51,647 nucleotides of DNA, taken from NCBI GenBank assembly GCA_964601225.1, contig CAZRMM010000011.1, forward strand, positions 1-51,647, written 5' to 3'. Shown here piece by piece: positions 1 through 7,016 of this stretch. The first letter of the stretch is position 1. The number at the start of each line of letters is the position of its first letter. Origin of the DNA: CAYRGC01 sp964601225 (GTDB lineage: Bacteria > Patescibacteriota > Gracilibacteria > Peribacterales > Peribacteraceae). The notes under the pieces are model-generated. The model saw nothing but the letters and a program-made list of their open reading frames with translations, had not been told where the DNA came from and made no database searches. The translations under genes were made by a program, and so were the position numbers.

Positions 1-84
1 CTTAGAAAGATCCGCGGCGTGAGCCGCGCCTGGCTTCGAACCAGGAGGCCGTGGGATCCTGAGCCTGACGAAGGACTCCTGCCG
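1..84. repeat. Palindrome-rich direct repeat, copy 1
   Basis: An 84-base unit recurs at 157-240 with a single mismatch (G63 versus A219). It contains nested hairpins: CGCGGC-GTGA-GCCGCG, CCTGG-CTTCGAA-CCAGG, and an imperfect GGATCCT/AGGACTCC arm pair. On the reverse strand the second hairpin resembles a tRNA T-arm, but no acceptor stem or anticodon arm accompanies it. It looks like a dispersed structured intergenic repeat. The window edge may truncate this copy. Confidence 0.8.
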
Positions 85-156
85 GGGGCACCATCGTTTT
101 CTCTTCCTCGTACTCCTCTGGCTCAGCTGGCAGCATCGAGCGAAGCGAGATGCTTT

Positions 157-240
157 CTTAGAAAGATCCGCGGCGTGAGCCGCGCCTGGCTTCGAACCAG
201 GAGGCCGTGGGATCCTGAACCTGACGAAGGACTCCTGCCG
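157..240. repeat. Palindrome-rich direct repeat, copy 2
   Basis: Second copy of the 84-base unit at 1-84. It is preceded by a further small stem, AGCATC/GATGCT around 132-154, so the spacer between copies is also structured. No gene is credible in 1-475: the only long open frame there simply translates the repeat twice. Confidence 0.8.
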
Positions 241-331
241 ATGCGCACACATCAAACGCTTTTATCCGGACGACCGCGTCTTCACGTCAGTCCTTCTGGA
301 TCCGTAGAGGGAAGGGATTGTCGAACGCCTT

Positions 332-367
332 CATCTTCTTCCGTATGAAGAAGATTTCCGCTATAAT
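332..367 (+). promoter_or_regulatory. Promoter and hairpin upstream of the first carbonic-anhydrase-like gene
   Basis: A consensus -10 box TATAAT lies at 362-367. A poor -35 match (TTCCGT) is about 17 bases upstream. The 8-bp hairpin ATCTTCTT/AAGAAGAT at about 332-354 overlaps the -35 region and could be an operator or the end of an upstream transcript. The 5' leader to the ATG at 476 would be about 100 bases. Confidence 0.5.
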
Positions 368-475
368 AGGAGGAAAACACCTATCAATGTCATAGCGATC
401 TGACACTCTTAGAGTCTTGCCTGGCTGGCGCCCCCTTGCTACACACTCGCACCTTTCTGCCCTTCTTCCATTTTT

Positions 476-1594
476 ATGTCACAAGAAAAGAACGATCTCC
501 TCGATGAAAATGAAGGCGCCCCCGACGATAGCAACGATGCAAGATTCCTGATGTCCGGGATACATCACGCAAGGCAAGAGACAGGAAATGTTCTTGCGGA
601 GCAGCGCGTCTTCGTGGGCGACAGCGAATTCGGCGGACGCAAGGACACGAAGACATTGCTCTCCTACGCGACCGCTGATAAAGAAGATCACATGCATGAC
701 ATCCGCGAATCCCTCGCTCGCCAGGCCGACGACATGAACAATAATCTTGATCGGCTTTCTCGTGGAGAAAAAGCCGAAACCGTCCTGGGCAAAGGATGGA
801 AGAACGCCTTCGTCTCCCGCGAGGGGATCGAAAACGGCACGGTGGTCCTCCACTGCGGCTGCATGGACGAGCGCGTGCCGGATACCGACGGCGGGCTCAA
901 GATCGGCACGGCCGGCTCGGGCATCCTCATGACGCGTTTTGATGATACGCGTTTCCAGGGCAAGAGCGCCAAGGAGATCTACGCTTTTCTGGCGGACCCA
1001 ACGTCCGGCGACGGAAATTTCGCTGCACTCGTTTCTTCCCTGAAAGCCATGCAGGCCAAAGGAGCGAAGATCGTCGTGTCGGATCACGGCGGCTGCGGCG
1101 CGGCGGGCATGTTCTGCGCGCGTTTCGAGGGAAAGAATCTCGATCCGGCAAAAGCAGCCAAGGCGGCGGCGACACGTCTGCAGCGCGCACTCGGTCTCTC
1201 GGGAGGAGCGAAACATACTGACTACGGCGGCGATGCCGACATTCCGATGAACGGCGACTCGCACGTTCACGATGCGCACTGCCTCGTCATCGACGCAACG
1301 GGCCGCTTCCGCGCCGATGCGGTGAAAGACACGCTCCGCGGACTCAAGCTCTCGGGCATCACGATGCTTCCCGACGCGGACAGCGAGGAACAGAACGGCT
1401 ACCTGCGCACCGAGCTTGCCGCGGGCACCGGCATCATCGCGGGAGCGCACGGCGTGGGAATCAAGGAGGCGCCGATCGTCGTGATTCTCGATCCCGCCGA
1501 TCCCAAGAGCCGCGACACCGTGGAGCGACGGTACCAGTTGTCGTCCCTGCGAGGCCGGAAAATCCACTACGTCACTGCTCCGTCCGAAGCTTGA
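476..1594 (+). CDS. Beta-carbonic-anhydrase-like protein, cytosolic
   Basis: A 372-residue protein without signal peptide or membrane segment. It carries the ligand pattern of beta-class carbonic anhydrases: CMDER at residues 129-133 (Cys, then the Asp-Arg dyad) and DHGGCG at 203-208 (His204 and Cys207, HxxC spacing). The glycine-rich GTAGSG after the first motif matches the RNAG loop region of that fold. A His-rich stretch near 250-270 may bind extra metal. The family hydrates CO2 at a zinc site; that activity is inferred here, and the first 100 residues are unlike standard enzymes. A similar protein follows 111 bases downstream. The ATG has a pyrimidine-rich leader and no Shine-Dalgarno. 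Alternative: a divergent metalloprotein of this fold with another substrate. Confidence 0.6.
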   Translation: MSQEKNDLLDENEGAPDDSNDARFLMSGIHHARQETGNVLAEQRVFVGDSEFGGRKDTKTLLSYATADKEDHMHDIRESLARQADDMNNNLDRLSRGEKAETVLGKGWKNAFVSREGIENGTVVLHCGCMDERVPDTDGGLKIGTAGSGILMTRFDDTRFQGKSAKEIYAFLADPTSGDGNFAALVSSLKAMQAKGAKIVVSDHGGCGAAGMFCARFEGKNLDPAKAAKAAATRLQRALGLSGGAKHTDYGGDADIPMNGDSHVHDAHCLVIDATGRFRADAVKDTLRGLKLSGITMLPDADSEEQNGYLRTELAAGTGIIAGAHGVGIKEAPIVVILDPADPKSRDTVERRYQLSSLRGRKIHYVTAPSEA

Positions 1595-1647
1595 TTTTTG
1601 GCTCAGAAAAGCTCCAAATCTTCCAGGCAAAGTGAGGTTTTAGACCC

Positions 1648-1678
1648 TTGACTAGCCAGACTCTTTTTGGGATATAAT
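1648..1678 (+). promoter_or_regulatory. Promoter of the lipoprotein carbonic-anhydrase-like gene
   Basis: A -35 box TTGACT (1648-1653) and a -10 box TATAAT (1673-1678) are separated by 19 bases. Transcription would start near 1685, giving a leader of about 20 bases, all pyrimidine-rich, before the ATG at 1706. The second paralogue is therefore likely transcribed on its own. Confidence 0.65.
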
Positions 1679-1705
1679 GGGTAATTTCATTCATCTTCCT
1701 TCCTT

Positions 1706-2851
1706 ATGAAGAACCGCCCGTCACCGATACCGGAGACACAGAAGAAATCCGTTCTCGAGAAACTTTCCGGACTTCCTGCCGCTGCTCGCGCGGCGGTGCT
1801 CCTTGCAATCACAGGATGCTTTAACGGCCACGGAGTTGAAGAAAAGAAGGTCGCTGCACCGGGCAATCTTCCGGATGCAACTCTCGTCGGCAAGGCTCCC
1901 GAGAAGGGCCACGACAAGGGCGGCGACCACGGCCACGAGAAGCATGCGGAACTCCCGCCGGAGGTGATGGCGAAGCTTAAGGAGAATAAGGAAGCGCTCG
2001 AGCTCATCGACCAGATCGGCGTGCAGGCCTACTTCGACAAGATCCACGCAGAGAGTCCCGTCGTCGTTTCCGAGGAGAGCGTTACGGAATTATGTCTCTG
2101 CTGCATCGACGAGCGCCAGGTAAAAGGACAGGGACACGGCATCGCGGGCGCGGGAGTTCTCCTGACGAACGAACAACTGGAAGTGGCGGTTCGCAACGCC
2201 CTCAGTATCGCGCAGAAGAGGGCAGGACCCGGACGACAGACACCGACCATCCGAATTAAACCGCACGGAGCTTCCTGCGGAGCAGCCGCTCTCGCGCGCA
2301 AGCTGCGCAAAGAGAAAGACATGAGTCCGGAGGCGATCGCCAAAGAAGCGACGGGCGGAGCGGAGCGCACGGCCGCCTTGGTCCGCGAACGCGCGAAGGA
2401 CATGGGCGTGGAAGTGAACGTCGTGGTCGAGGAATATCCGCAAGGGGAATTCCTCCAGGATCCGAATCATCCGGCCGCCCTCGCCTTCATCAATTACAAG
2501 GACGGCACCGTCGCCAACAAGGAGTCTCCGACGAAGAACGTAACCGCGCGGGCCATGATGTTCCACGCGAGCGCGCTCGTGGGAGGAAAGGAAGTCGCGG
2601 AGGACGACGCGGTGCTCGCCGCGGTGATCGCGCACCTGTCCCATCACGGCTACCTTGAGGACGCGCAGGGCGTATCCAAGAAGACGCCGTTCCGCATCGT
2701 TCCGGGCGTGGATACGAAGGAAGAAGCCGGCGAAGCCAAGGCGAGGCTCGAAGCCAAGATCAAGGCAAACAAGGACCTCGCTCCGCTCTTCGAGGGCGGC
2801 ATGCTGCGCGTCGATCCGTGGATCGTTCCCGCGGATGCGAAGAAAGAGTGA
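1706..2851 (+). CDS. Beta-carbonic-anhydrase-like lipoprotein with His-rich segment
   Basis: A 381-residue protein. A short hydrophobic stretch ends in the lipobox ITGC with Cys38, predicting lipid anchoring outside the membrane. Residues about 66-80 are rich in His, Asp and Lys (for example HDKGGDHGHEKH), which suits metal capture. The core repeats the pattern of the upstream gene: CCIDER at 132-137 and HGASCG at 187-192. His and Cys are here separated by three residues rather than two as in classical beta-class enzymes, so the site may differ. It probably arose by duplication of the upstream gene followed by export. It has its own promoter and is followed by a clear terminator at 2878-2906. 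Carbonic anhydrase activity is an inference. Confidence 0.55.
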   Translation: MKNRPSPIPETQKKSVLEKLSGLPAAARAAVLLAITGCFNGHGVEEKKVAAPGNLPDATLVGKAPEKGHDKGGDHGHEKHAELPPEVMAKLKENKEALELIDQIGVQAYFDKIHAESPVVVSEESVTELCLCCIDERQVKGQGHGIAGAGVLLTNEQLEVAVRNALSIAQKRAGPGRQTPTIRIKPHGASCGAAALARKLRKEKDMSPEAIAKEATGGAERTAALVRERAKDMGVEVNVVVEEYPQGEFLQDPNHPAALAFINYKDGTVANKESPTKNVTARAMMFHASALVGGKEVAEDDAVLAAVIAHLSHHGYLEDAQGVSKKTPFRIVPGVDTKEEAGEAKARLEAKIKANKDLAPLFEGGMLRVDPWIVPADAKKE

Positions 2852-2877
2852 GGGAATTTCCGATCGTCACGAAACCG

Positions 2878-2906
2878 CGGCCGCCTCCGGGCGGCCGTTT
2901 TCGTTT
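2878..2906 (+). terminator. Rho-independent terminator
   Basis: The 8-bp GC stem CGGCCGCC/GGCGGCCG has a 4-base loop and is followed by TTTTCGTTT. It ends the lipoprotein gene 27 bases after its stop codon. Confidence 0.85.
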
Positions 2907-2915
2907 GCCGCGTCA

Positions 2916-3434
2916 CTACACCGTCACATTTTCGGGAAGCGAGGAAGTACCCGGCGACGCCGACGCAGGGACCGCTTTCCCCCCTGCGGACCCGAGTGAC
3001 CGACGAAGTCGATAACCGATGCTTTCGATCCGCTCGCCGTGCACGGTCGATACCGCGACGCGCTCCGGATCGAAAGCGGACGAAAGCATCACGCGCACGA
3101 ACCGCGCTCCGATGCCGCGCTGAGGATCCTTCACGTCGAGGATCGCGAGAATCTCCTTCAGCATACCGCCGCGAACCGCGTCCATCGCGGCACCGACGTC
3201 GCCTTTTTCCAAACTTTCCTTCGGTGCGTTCTCACGCGCGAGCAGAAGGGCGAATCGCTCCACGGCATCGGTCTGCAACCGGGAGCTACCGCGGTGTCCG
3301 ACCGCGACCAAGAACGCCTCGCGCGCCTCGGAGCTGAGCGGGAGCTTGTCGATTGCGGCGGGATCGACGTCCTCGAGAAGGACGTTCGTTGTCAGCGATA
3401 CGGAAGGCGGGAATGAGGACGGAAAGGAGCGCAT
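2916..3434 (-). CDS. Hypothetical protein, alpha-helical, cytosolic
   Basis: A 172-residue protein that I do not recognise. The start at 3434 (MRSFPSS) is chosen because a longer reading would overlap the end of the gene at 3469. The middle is predicted helical and charged, with a run resembling LLEDVDPAAIDKLPLSSEAR and later ARFVRVMLSS. The last 25 residues are low-complexity Ser, Ala and Pro. There is no signal peptide, membrane segment or obvious catalytic motif. It lies 34 bases downstream of the HExxH gene on the same strand and may share its transcript. Codon use favours this strand over the overlapping plus-strand frames. Confidence 0.5.
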   Translation of the reverse strand: MRSFPSSFPPSVSLTTNVLLEDVDPAAIDKLPLSSEAREAFLVAVGHRGSSRLQTDAVERFALLLARENAPKESLEKGDVGAAMDAVRGGMLKEILAILDVKDPQRGIGARFVRVMLSSAFDPERVAVSTVHGERIESIGYRLRRSLGSAGGKAVPASASPGTSSLPENVTV

Positions 3435-3468
3435 AGGGGCGACACTGTGCGGACCACGTCGTGCGAAG

Positions 3469-4710
3469 TCAATACGCGCTACGGACACGGGCGTCGACGA
3501 CCGACTGCGCGAAGGGCTTCCACGTTTCGAGAGGCTCCAATAAAAGCAGTTCCACGATCATTTCTTTTTCCAATCCTGATCCCTGCAGAATTCCCACTCC
3601 GTCGAGACCGTCTCGAATGTTCCGCTCATATTGCGCTCGTATGCCGGAAATCGTCTGGCCAAGTATTCCGTGATGCCTTTTTTTCACCGTTTTGCGCAGT
3701 CCATTTTGCAGTTCCAAAAAATAATCATAAAGACCTCCGGGTTCGAGGAGAGTGCGACCGATATCGCAGATACGACTGCCATTCTCCGTAAAATACGCCA
3801 ATATCTCATCCTTCCCGCGCACGTCTCCGACGAAGTATCGAATCGATTCGCTCATCCTGATCAAATGCCTCGGTCCGTAGTGAGGCGGGTAAAAAAGAGG
3901 ATATGCGTCCGCACCGCGGTAATAGCTATTGAGAGCATGACGCTCTTCATGGATATATATCCCAACCGATTGCCCAACAAACGTCTTTCTTTCCGTGTTT
4001 TTCTCGATGGAAACAGCGTTGCCTAGACCCATATCGACGAACTCCTTCCTGCGTAAGAAATTGCCGCCGGAACGATCGGCCTCCGCCCTCTCGGCAACCG
4101 AGGGATTCTTTTTCTTGAATCGTTGCTTGGCATATTCTTGCAACTTATTGATACGGAAGGAGAGCAATAACGGCCCACGTACCGCCGAAATATCTCCGCT
4201 CGGCAACCCCCCAAACACAGATCGATAGAGATCCTCGTCACACGGATATCGCTCTGACATCACCATGATCCCCATCGCCTGGCGCATCAATGCGCGAGTG
4301 ATATCGATAAGATACCGACGAAGATCGCAGTGGATATTCGCCTCGTTCAAAATTTCTTTTGCCCCCTCAAAAATATCGTGCGTCGCATCGACTTGCGTCG
4401 CCAGGCGCAGAGATGGAAGTGCGGCCTCGTTTCGTTTGCTTTCATCACGGGGAGCAAGCGCATTTCGATGTGCGAGCGCTTCTTGAAACGAGGCACCGTC
4501 TTCGGTGCGAAAACTCGAACGAATATGACGCAGCACCCGTGTTTGCGCCTCTGCCACCGCAAGCCTTGCCTGTGTATTGCCCCATTCTTCCGCCTCGAGA
4601 GACGGAGGCACAATCACGTCCATCGTTGCCGACGAGCATAGGCGATTGGCATACATGTACATCGCCTCATGAAGTGACGCCGTTCCTGTGTTTTTCTTAT
4701 TACTGCCCAC
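3469..4710 (-). CDS. Uncharacterised protein with HExxH metalloprotease-like motif
   Basis: A 413-residue soluble protein. The segment GIYIHEERHALNSYYRG carries HExxH at residues 254-258, the zinc site of gluzincin or metzincin-like peptidases. Glu302 in DEILAYF, about 44 residues later, could be a third ligand. The first 200 residues are helical with no recognised domain. There is no signal peptide or membrane anchor, so any activity would be cytosolic. I do not recognise the family; peptidase function is inferred from the motif and its hydrophobic helix context only. The start at 4710 follows an AT-rich intergenic stretch. Confidence 0.6.
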   Translation of the reverse strand: MGSNKKNTGTASLHEAMYMYANRLCSSATMDVIVPPSLEAEEWGNTQARLAVAEAQTRVLRHIRSSFRTEDGASFQEALAHRNALAPRDESKRNEAALPSLRLATQVDATHDIFEGAKEILNEANIHCDLRRYLIDITRALMRQAMGIMVMSERYPCDEDLYRSVFGGLPSGDISAVRGPLLLSFRINKLQEYAKQRFKKKNPSVAERAEADRSGGNFLRRKEFVDMGLGNAVSIEKNTERKTFVGQSVGIYIHEERHALNSYYRGADAYPLFYPPHYGPRHLIRMSESIRYFVGDVRGKDEILAYFTENGSRICDIGRTLLEPGGLYDYFLELQNGLRKTVKKRHHGILGQTISGIRAQYERNIRDGLDGVGILQGSGLEKEMIVELLLLEPLETWKPFAQSVVDARVRSAY

Positions 4711-4781
4711 TTATCTATTAAAAATCATTTTTCCAAAAAATCAAGTTCCTAAAGAGGCTTATGCAAGCAGAAAACAGTTAT

Positions 4782-4942
4782 TTGACCGCCGTCGTCGCGA
4801 TCGCGTAGTCTGGCGCCAGTGAACACCGTTCGCGTCTCCTCCTGCTCCTCGTCCTCCTCCTGCTCTTCCGAGCAGAGGGTGCCGCGGACGTAAGGGAGAA
4901 ACCGATCCGCATTCCGCACCCTCGTCACCCGAGGGTGTTTTT
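4782..4942 (+). ncRNA. Possible small RNA or attenuated leader ending in a terminator
   Basis: A weak promoter (TTGACC at 4782-4787, TAGTCT at 4806-4811, 18-base spacer) precedes about 125 bases with local hairpins (TGGCGCCA; CTGCTC-TTCC-GAGCAG). These end in the strong terminator at 4917-4942. No known RNA family was recognised: it lacks the SRP, 6S and RNase P core motifs. It could equally be a leader of the gene at 4966 with a regulated terminator. Confidence 0.25.
4917..4942 (+). terminator. Rho-independent terminator just upstream of a start codon
   Basis: The perfect 8-bp stem CACCCTCG/CGAGGGTG has a 5-base loop and is followed directly by TTTTT. It ends only 23 bases before the ATG at 4966, leaving almost no room for a separate promoter. 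It therefore either ends a small upstream transcript or works as an attenuator. Confidence 0.85.
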
Positions 4943-4965
4943 GTATCTCCTCCTACTTCCCTCTT

Positions 4966-5442
4966 ATGATGAACAATCCGGAAACAACCTACGGGGATTC
5001 CGTTAAGCGTATTCCGATACGCATCGGAAAATCCGAGAAGAGAAACCACCTCTACGAATATGCCGAGAGTGGCGCAAATGGAAAAGCGAACGGTAAGCTG
5101 CTCGCGGAGAAGAATGCCGAGATACGACATCAATTCGATGTATGCATCTCCCATTCATATGCTCTGGATTCACATGGAAGGGTGCATGAGCTTACCCACA
5201 GATCACACGAGATCGTGGACGGAAAAATACAGTGGAACGGTCACAAGTTTGCGGAAAAAACCGGCCCCGTCTCTGCGTCCACTGTCGTCGGAAACACTCC
5301 GGGACAGATCAATAAACTTTTGCGGCGTGGTGAACGGATCGGATTATCCATGGCGCCGCAGGAGCCATATGTTGATATCGAAACCGCACAGTGGATGTTC
5401 AAGGGCCCCGCGAGCGGCCCAAGTCCCGAAGATGCGATCTGA
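4966..5442 (+). CDS. Hypothetical small cytosolic protein
   Basis: A 158-residue hydrophilic protein that I do not recognise. It starts with ATGATG after a pyrimidine-rich leader (CTCCTCCTACTTCCCTCTT), the style used by most genes in this window. His and Lys are common in the middle (residues about 55-85). The C-terminal third holds a basic RRGERIGLSM segment. It has no membrane segment, signal peptide or catalytic motif. A strong terminator sits 23 bases upstream and another 40 bases downstream, so it is an isolated unit. The overlapping minus-strand frame at 4759-5154 is arginine-rich noise and is rejected. Confidence 0.55.
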   Translation: MMNNPETTYGDSVKRIPIRIGKSEKRNHLYEYAESGANGKANGKLLAEKNAEIRHQFDVCISHSYALDSHGRVHELTHRSHEIVDGKIQWNGHKFAEKTGPVSASTVVGNTPGQINKLLRRGERIGLSMAPQEPYVDIETAQWMFKGPASGPSPEDAI

Positions 5443-5478
5443 TGCAATCGAAGCCGGCGCGCGGAAGAGATGACACAA

Positions 5479-5509
5479 AAAAACGCGCTGCGTTCCGCAG
5501 CGCGTTTTT
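5479..5509. terminator. Bidirectional rho-independent terminator
   Basis: The 9-bp stem CGCGCTGCG/CGCAGCGCG has a 3-base loop and is flanked by A and T runs on the two sides. It can therefore stop the gene at 4966 from the left and the Lys-rich gene at 5516-5599 from the right. Confidence 0.9.
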
Positions 5510-5515
5510 CGAAGG

Positions 5516-5599
5516 TCAGCGGCGCTTCTTGCTCTTCTTCGCCTTCTTCGTCTTGCGGGCCTTCGTCTTCTTGGCCTTCTTTTTCTTCTTCACAGCCAT
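5516..5599 (-). CDS. Tiny lysine-rich basic protein (27 residues)
   Basis: A complete 27-residue frame reads MAVKKKKKAKKTKARKTKKA and continues with more Lys and Arg. Apart from the first residues it is only Lys, Arg, Ala, Thr and Ser, like the basic tails of histone-H1-like proteins, so nucleic-acid binding is likely by charge. Three facts support a real gene: a matching minus-strand promoter (TTCTCA, 17 bases, TACAAT at 5636-5631), a leader of about 25 bases in the local pyrimidine-rich style, and the terminator at 5479-5509 directly after the stop. The function is unknown; nucleoid or ribosome association are guesses. Confidence 0.55.
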   Translation of the reverse strand: MAVKKKKKAKKTKARKTKKAKKSKKRR

Positions 5600-5630
5600 G
5601 GGAATGGGAGGGAGAAAATAAACGGATCTC

Positions 5631-5659
5631 ATTGTATGTCGAAAGAATTTTTCTGAGAA
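5631..5659 (-). promoter_or_regulatory. Promoter of the Lys-rich small gene
   Basis: On the minus strand, TTCTCA (5659-5654) and TACAAT (5636-5631) are 17 bases apart. The predicted start is about 25 bases upstream of the ATG at 5599. Confidence 0.5.
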
Positions 5660-5734
5660 ATTTCTTGTGCGGCGCGTTTCGTCAATTCGTGTCGTGATGG
5701 AAAATGGATTCCATCGTTTCCGCAGAAAAATTTT

Positions 5735-6949
5735 TCAATCCATCGATGCGAGTCGATGTCCCATTTTTTCTTTTTTCGCGCGCAGATATTTTTTCTGTCT
5801 GTCCGAAAGTCCCGCGATCTCGATCGGCACTTGCTCCGTCACCGAAAGACCGTGTCCTTCGAGACCGACGATCTTCTTCGGATTGTTCGTGAGAAGTTTC
5901 AGCGTACGGATGCCAAGATCGCGGAGAATCTGCGCGCCGATGCCGTAGTCTCGCAAGTCTGGCGCGAAGCCGAGACGCACGTTCGCCTCGACGGTGTCGA
6001 GACCCTCGCGCTGCTGCAGATCGTACGCGCGGATCTTGTGCACGAGCCCGATACCGCGACCTTCCTGTCGCATGTAGAGCACGACTCCCCTGCCTTCGTC
6101 GGCGATGCGCCGCATCGCGAGACGAAGTTGTCCGCCGCAGTCGCAGTGGAGCGATCCGAGCGCGTCCCCCGTGAGACATTCGGAGTGCACGCGCACGAGA
6201 ACGGAATCGCCGTCGTCGACGGTTCCGCGCACGAGAGCGACGTGCTCGCCGCTGTGGAACGGATCGCGGTACACGCAGATACGCCACGTGCCCGTATCCG
6301 TCTCGAGCGCGGATTCCGCCTCGCGCTTCACGAGACACTCGTTGGCACGGCGCCACGCGATGAGGTCGGCAATGGAAATGATCGGCAGTCCATGCTTCAG
6401 ACCGAATGCCGCAAGTTCCGGCATGCGCATCATCGTACCGTCGTCGTTCATGAGCTCGCTCAGGACGCCCACGGAGCGCAGGCCCGCAAGTCGACAGAGA
6501 TCGACCGTCGCTTCCGTATGGCCGGCACGCACGAGCACGCCGCCGTCTTGTGCACGGAGCGGAAAGATATGACCGGGCCGACGGAAATCTCCAGCACGGG
6601 CCGTCGGCTTGGCAGCCGCGAGCACCGTTCGAGCCCGGTCGGCGGCGGAAATGCCGGTAGTCGTTCCTTCCGCTGCGTCGACACTCACGGTGAACGGCGT
6701 GCCGAGTCGCGAGGTATTGCGCTCCACCATCGGAGGAAGGTCGAGAGCATCGGCGATGGAATTCTGGAGCGGCAAGCAGATCGTGCCGCCGGTGTAGCGA
6801 ATGAGAAATGCCATCTTGTCCTCCGTCATGTGCTCAGCGGCGAGAACGAGGTCGCCTTCGTTCTCACGATCGGCGTCGTCGACGACGATCACGTACGTGC
6901 CACGCTTGAGTGCCGCGAGCGCATCGGTGATGGAAGAGAAATCACTCAT
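5735..6949 (-). CDS. ribBA: RibBA: 3,4-dihydroxy-2-butanone-4-phosphate synthase / GTP cyclohydrolase II
   Basis: A 404-residue bifunctional riboflavin enzyme of normal length. The N-terminal half is DHBP synthase, making the four-carbon unit from ribulose 5-phosphate: the acidic DDADRENEGD loop lies at 24-33 and GHTEATVDL at 143-151. The C-terminal half is GTP cyclohydrolase II, opening GTP to the pyrimidine precursor: zinc ligands Cys258, Cys269 and Cys271 (C-x10-C-x-C), MRQEGRGIGL at 293-302 and LTNNPKK. It is cytosolic. It is the last of five minus-strand genes that also include ribE and ribH. The start at 6949 has a pyrimidine-rich leader, and an array of seven-base repeats (6976-7010) lies just upstream. 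No FMN riboswitch was seen. Confidence 0.95.
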   Translation of the reverse strand: MSDFSSITDALAALKRGTYVIVVDDADRENEGDLVLAAEHMTEDKMAFLIRYTGGTICLPLQNSIADALDLPPMVERNTSRLGTPFTVSVDAAEGTTTGISAADRARTVLAAAKPTARAGDFRRPGHIFPLRAQDGGVLVRAGHTEATVDLCRLAGLRSVGVLSELMNDDGTMMRMPELAAFGLKHGLPIISIADLIAWRRANECLVKREAESALETDTGTWRICVYRDPFHSGEHVALVRGTVDDGDSVLVRVHSECLTGDALGSLHCDCGGQLRLAMRRIADEGRGVVLYMRQEGRGIGLVHKIRAYDLQQREGLDTVEANVRLGFAPDLRDYGIGAQILRDLGIRTLKLLTNNPKKIVGLEGHGLSVTEQVPIEIAGLSDRQKKYLRAKKEKMGHRLASMD

Positions 6950-6975
6950 AGTGAGAGGAAGGATTCTACGACAAA

Positions 6976-7010
6976 AACAGTTAACTGTTAACGACGAACA
7001 GTGAACTGTC
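6976..7010. repeat. Five-unit heptamer array (AACNNNN)
   Basis: Five consecutive seven-base units: AACAGTT, AACTGTT, AACGACG, AACAGTG, AACTGTC. The first two form the 14-base palindrome AACAGTTAACTGTT. It sits in the 67-base gap between the SLH gene and ribBA. Confidence 0.85.
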
Positions 7011-7016
7011 TAAGCG

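Noticed and set aside
1..84. tRNA gene on the minus strand
   Set aside because: A T-arm-like hairpin (CCTGG-TTCGAAG-CCAGG) is present, but there is no matching acceptor stem, anticodon arm or CCA, and the unit is duplicated as a repeat.
19..348. 109-residue plus-strand frame over the duplicated repeat
   Set aside because: It translates the same repeat twice and has no leader, promoter or protein-like composition.
479..1630. 383-residue minus-strand frame opposite the first carbonic-anhydrase-like gene
   Set aside because: It is a shadow of a gene with clear family motifs on the plus strand; its composition is Arg/Ala noise.
4759..5154. 131-residue minus-strand frame
   Set aside because: Low-complexity Arg/Gly/Ser; it spans a terminator and overlaps the better-supported plus-strand gene at 4966.
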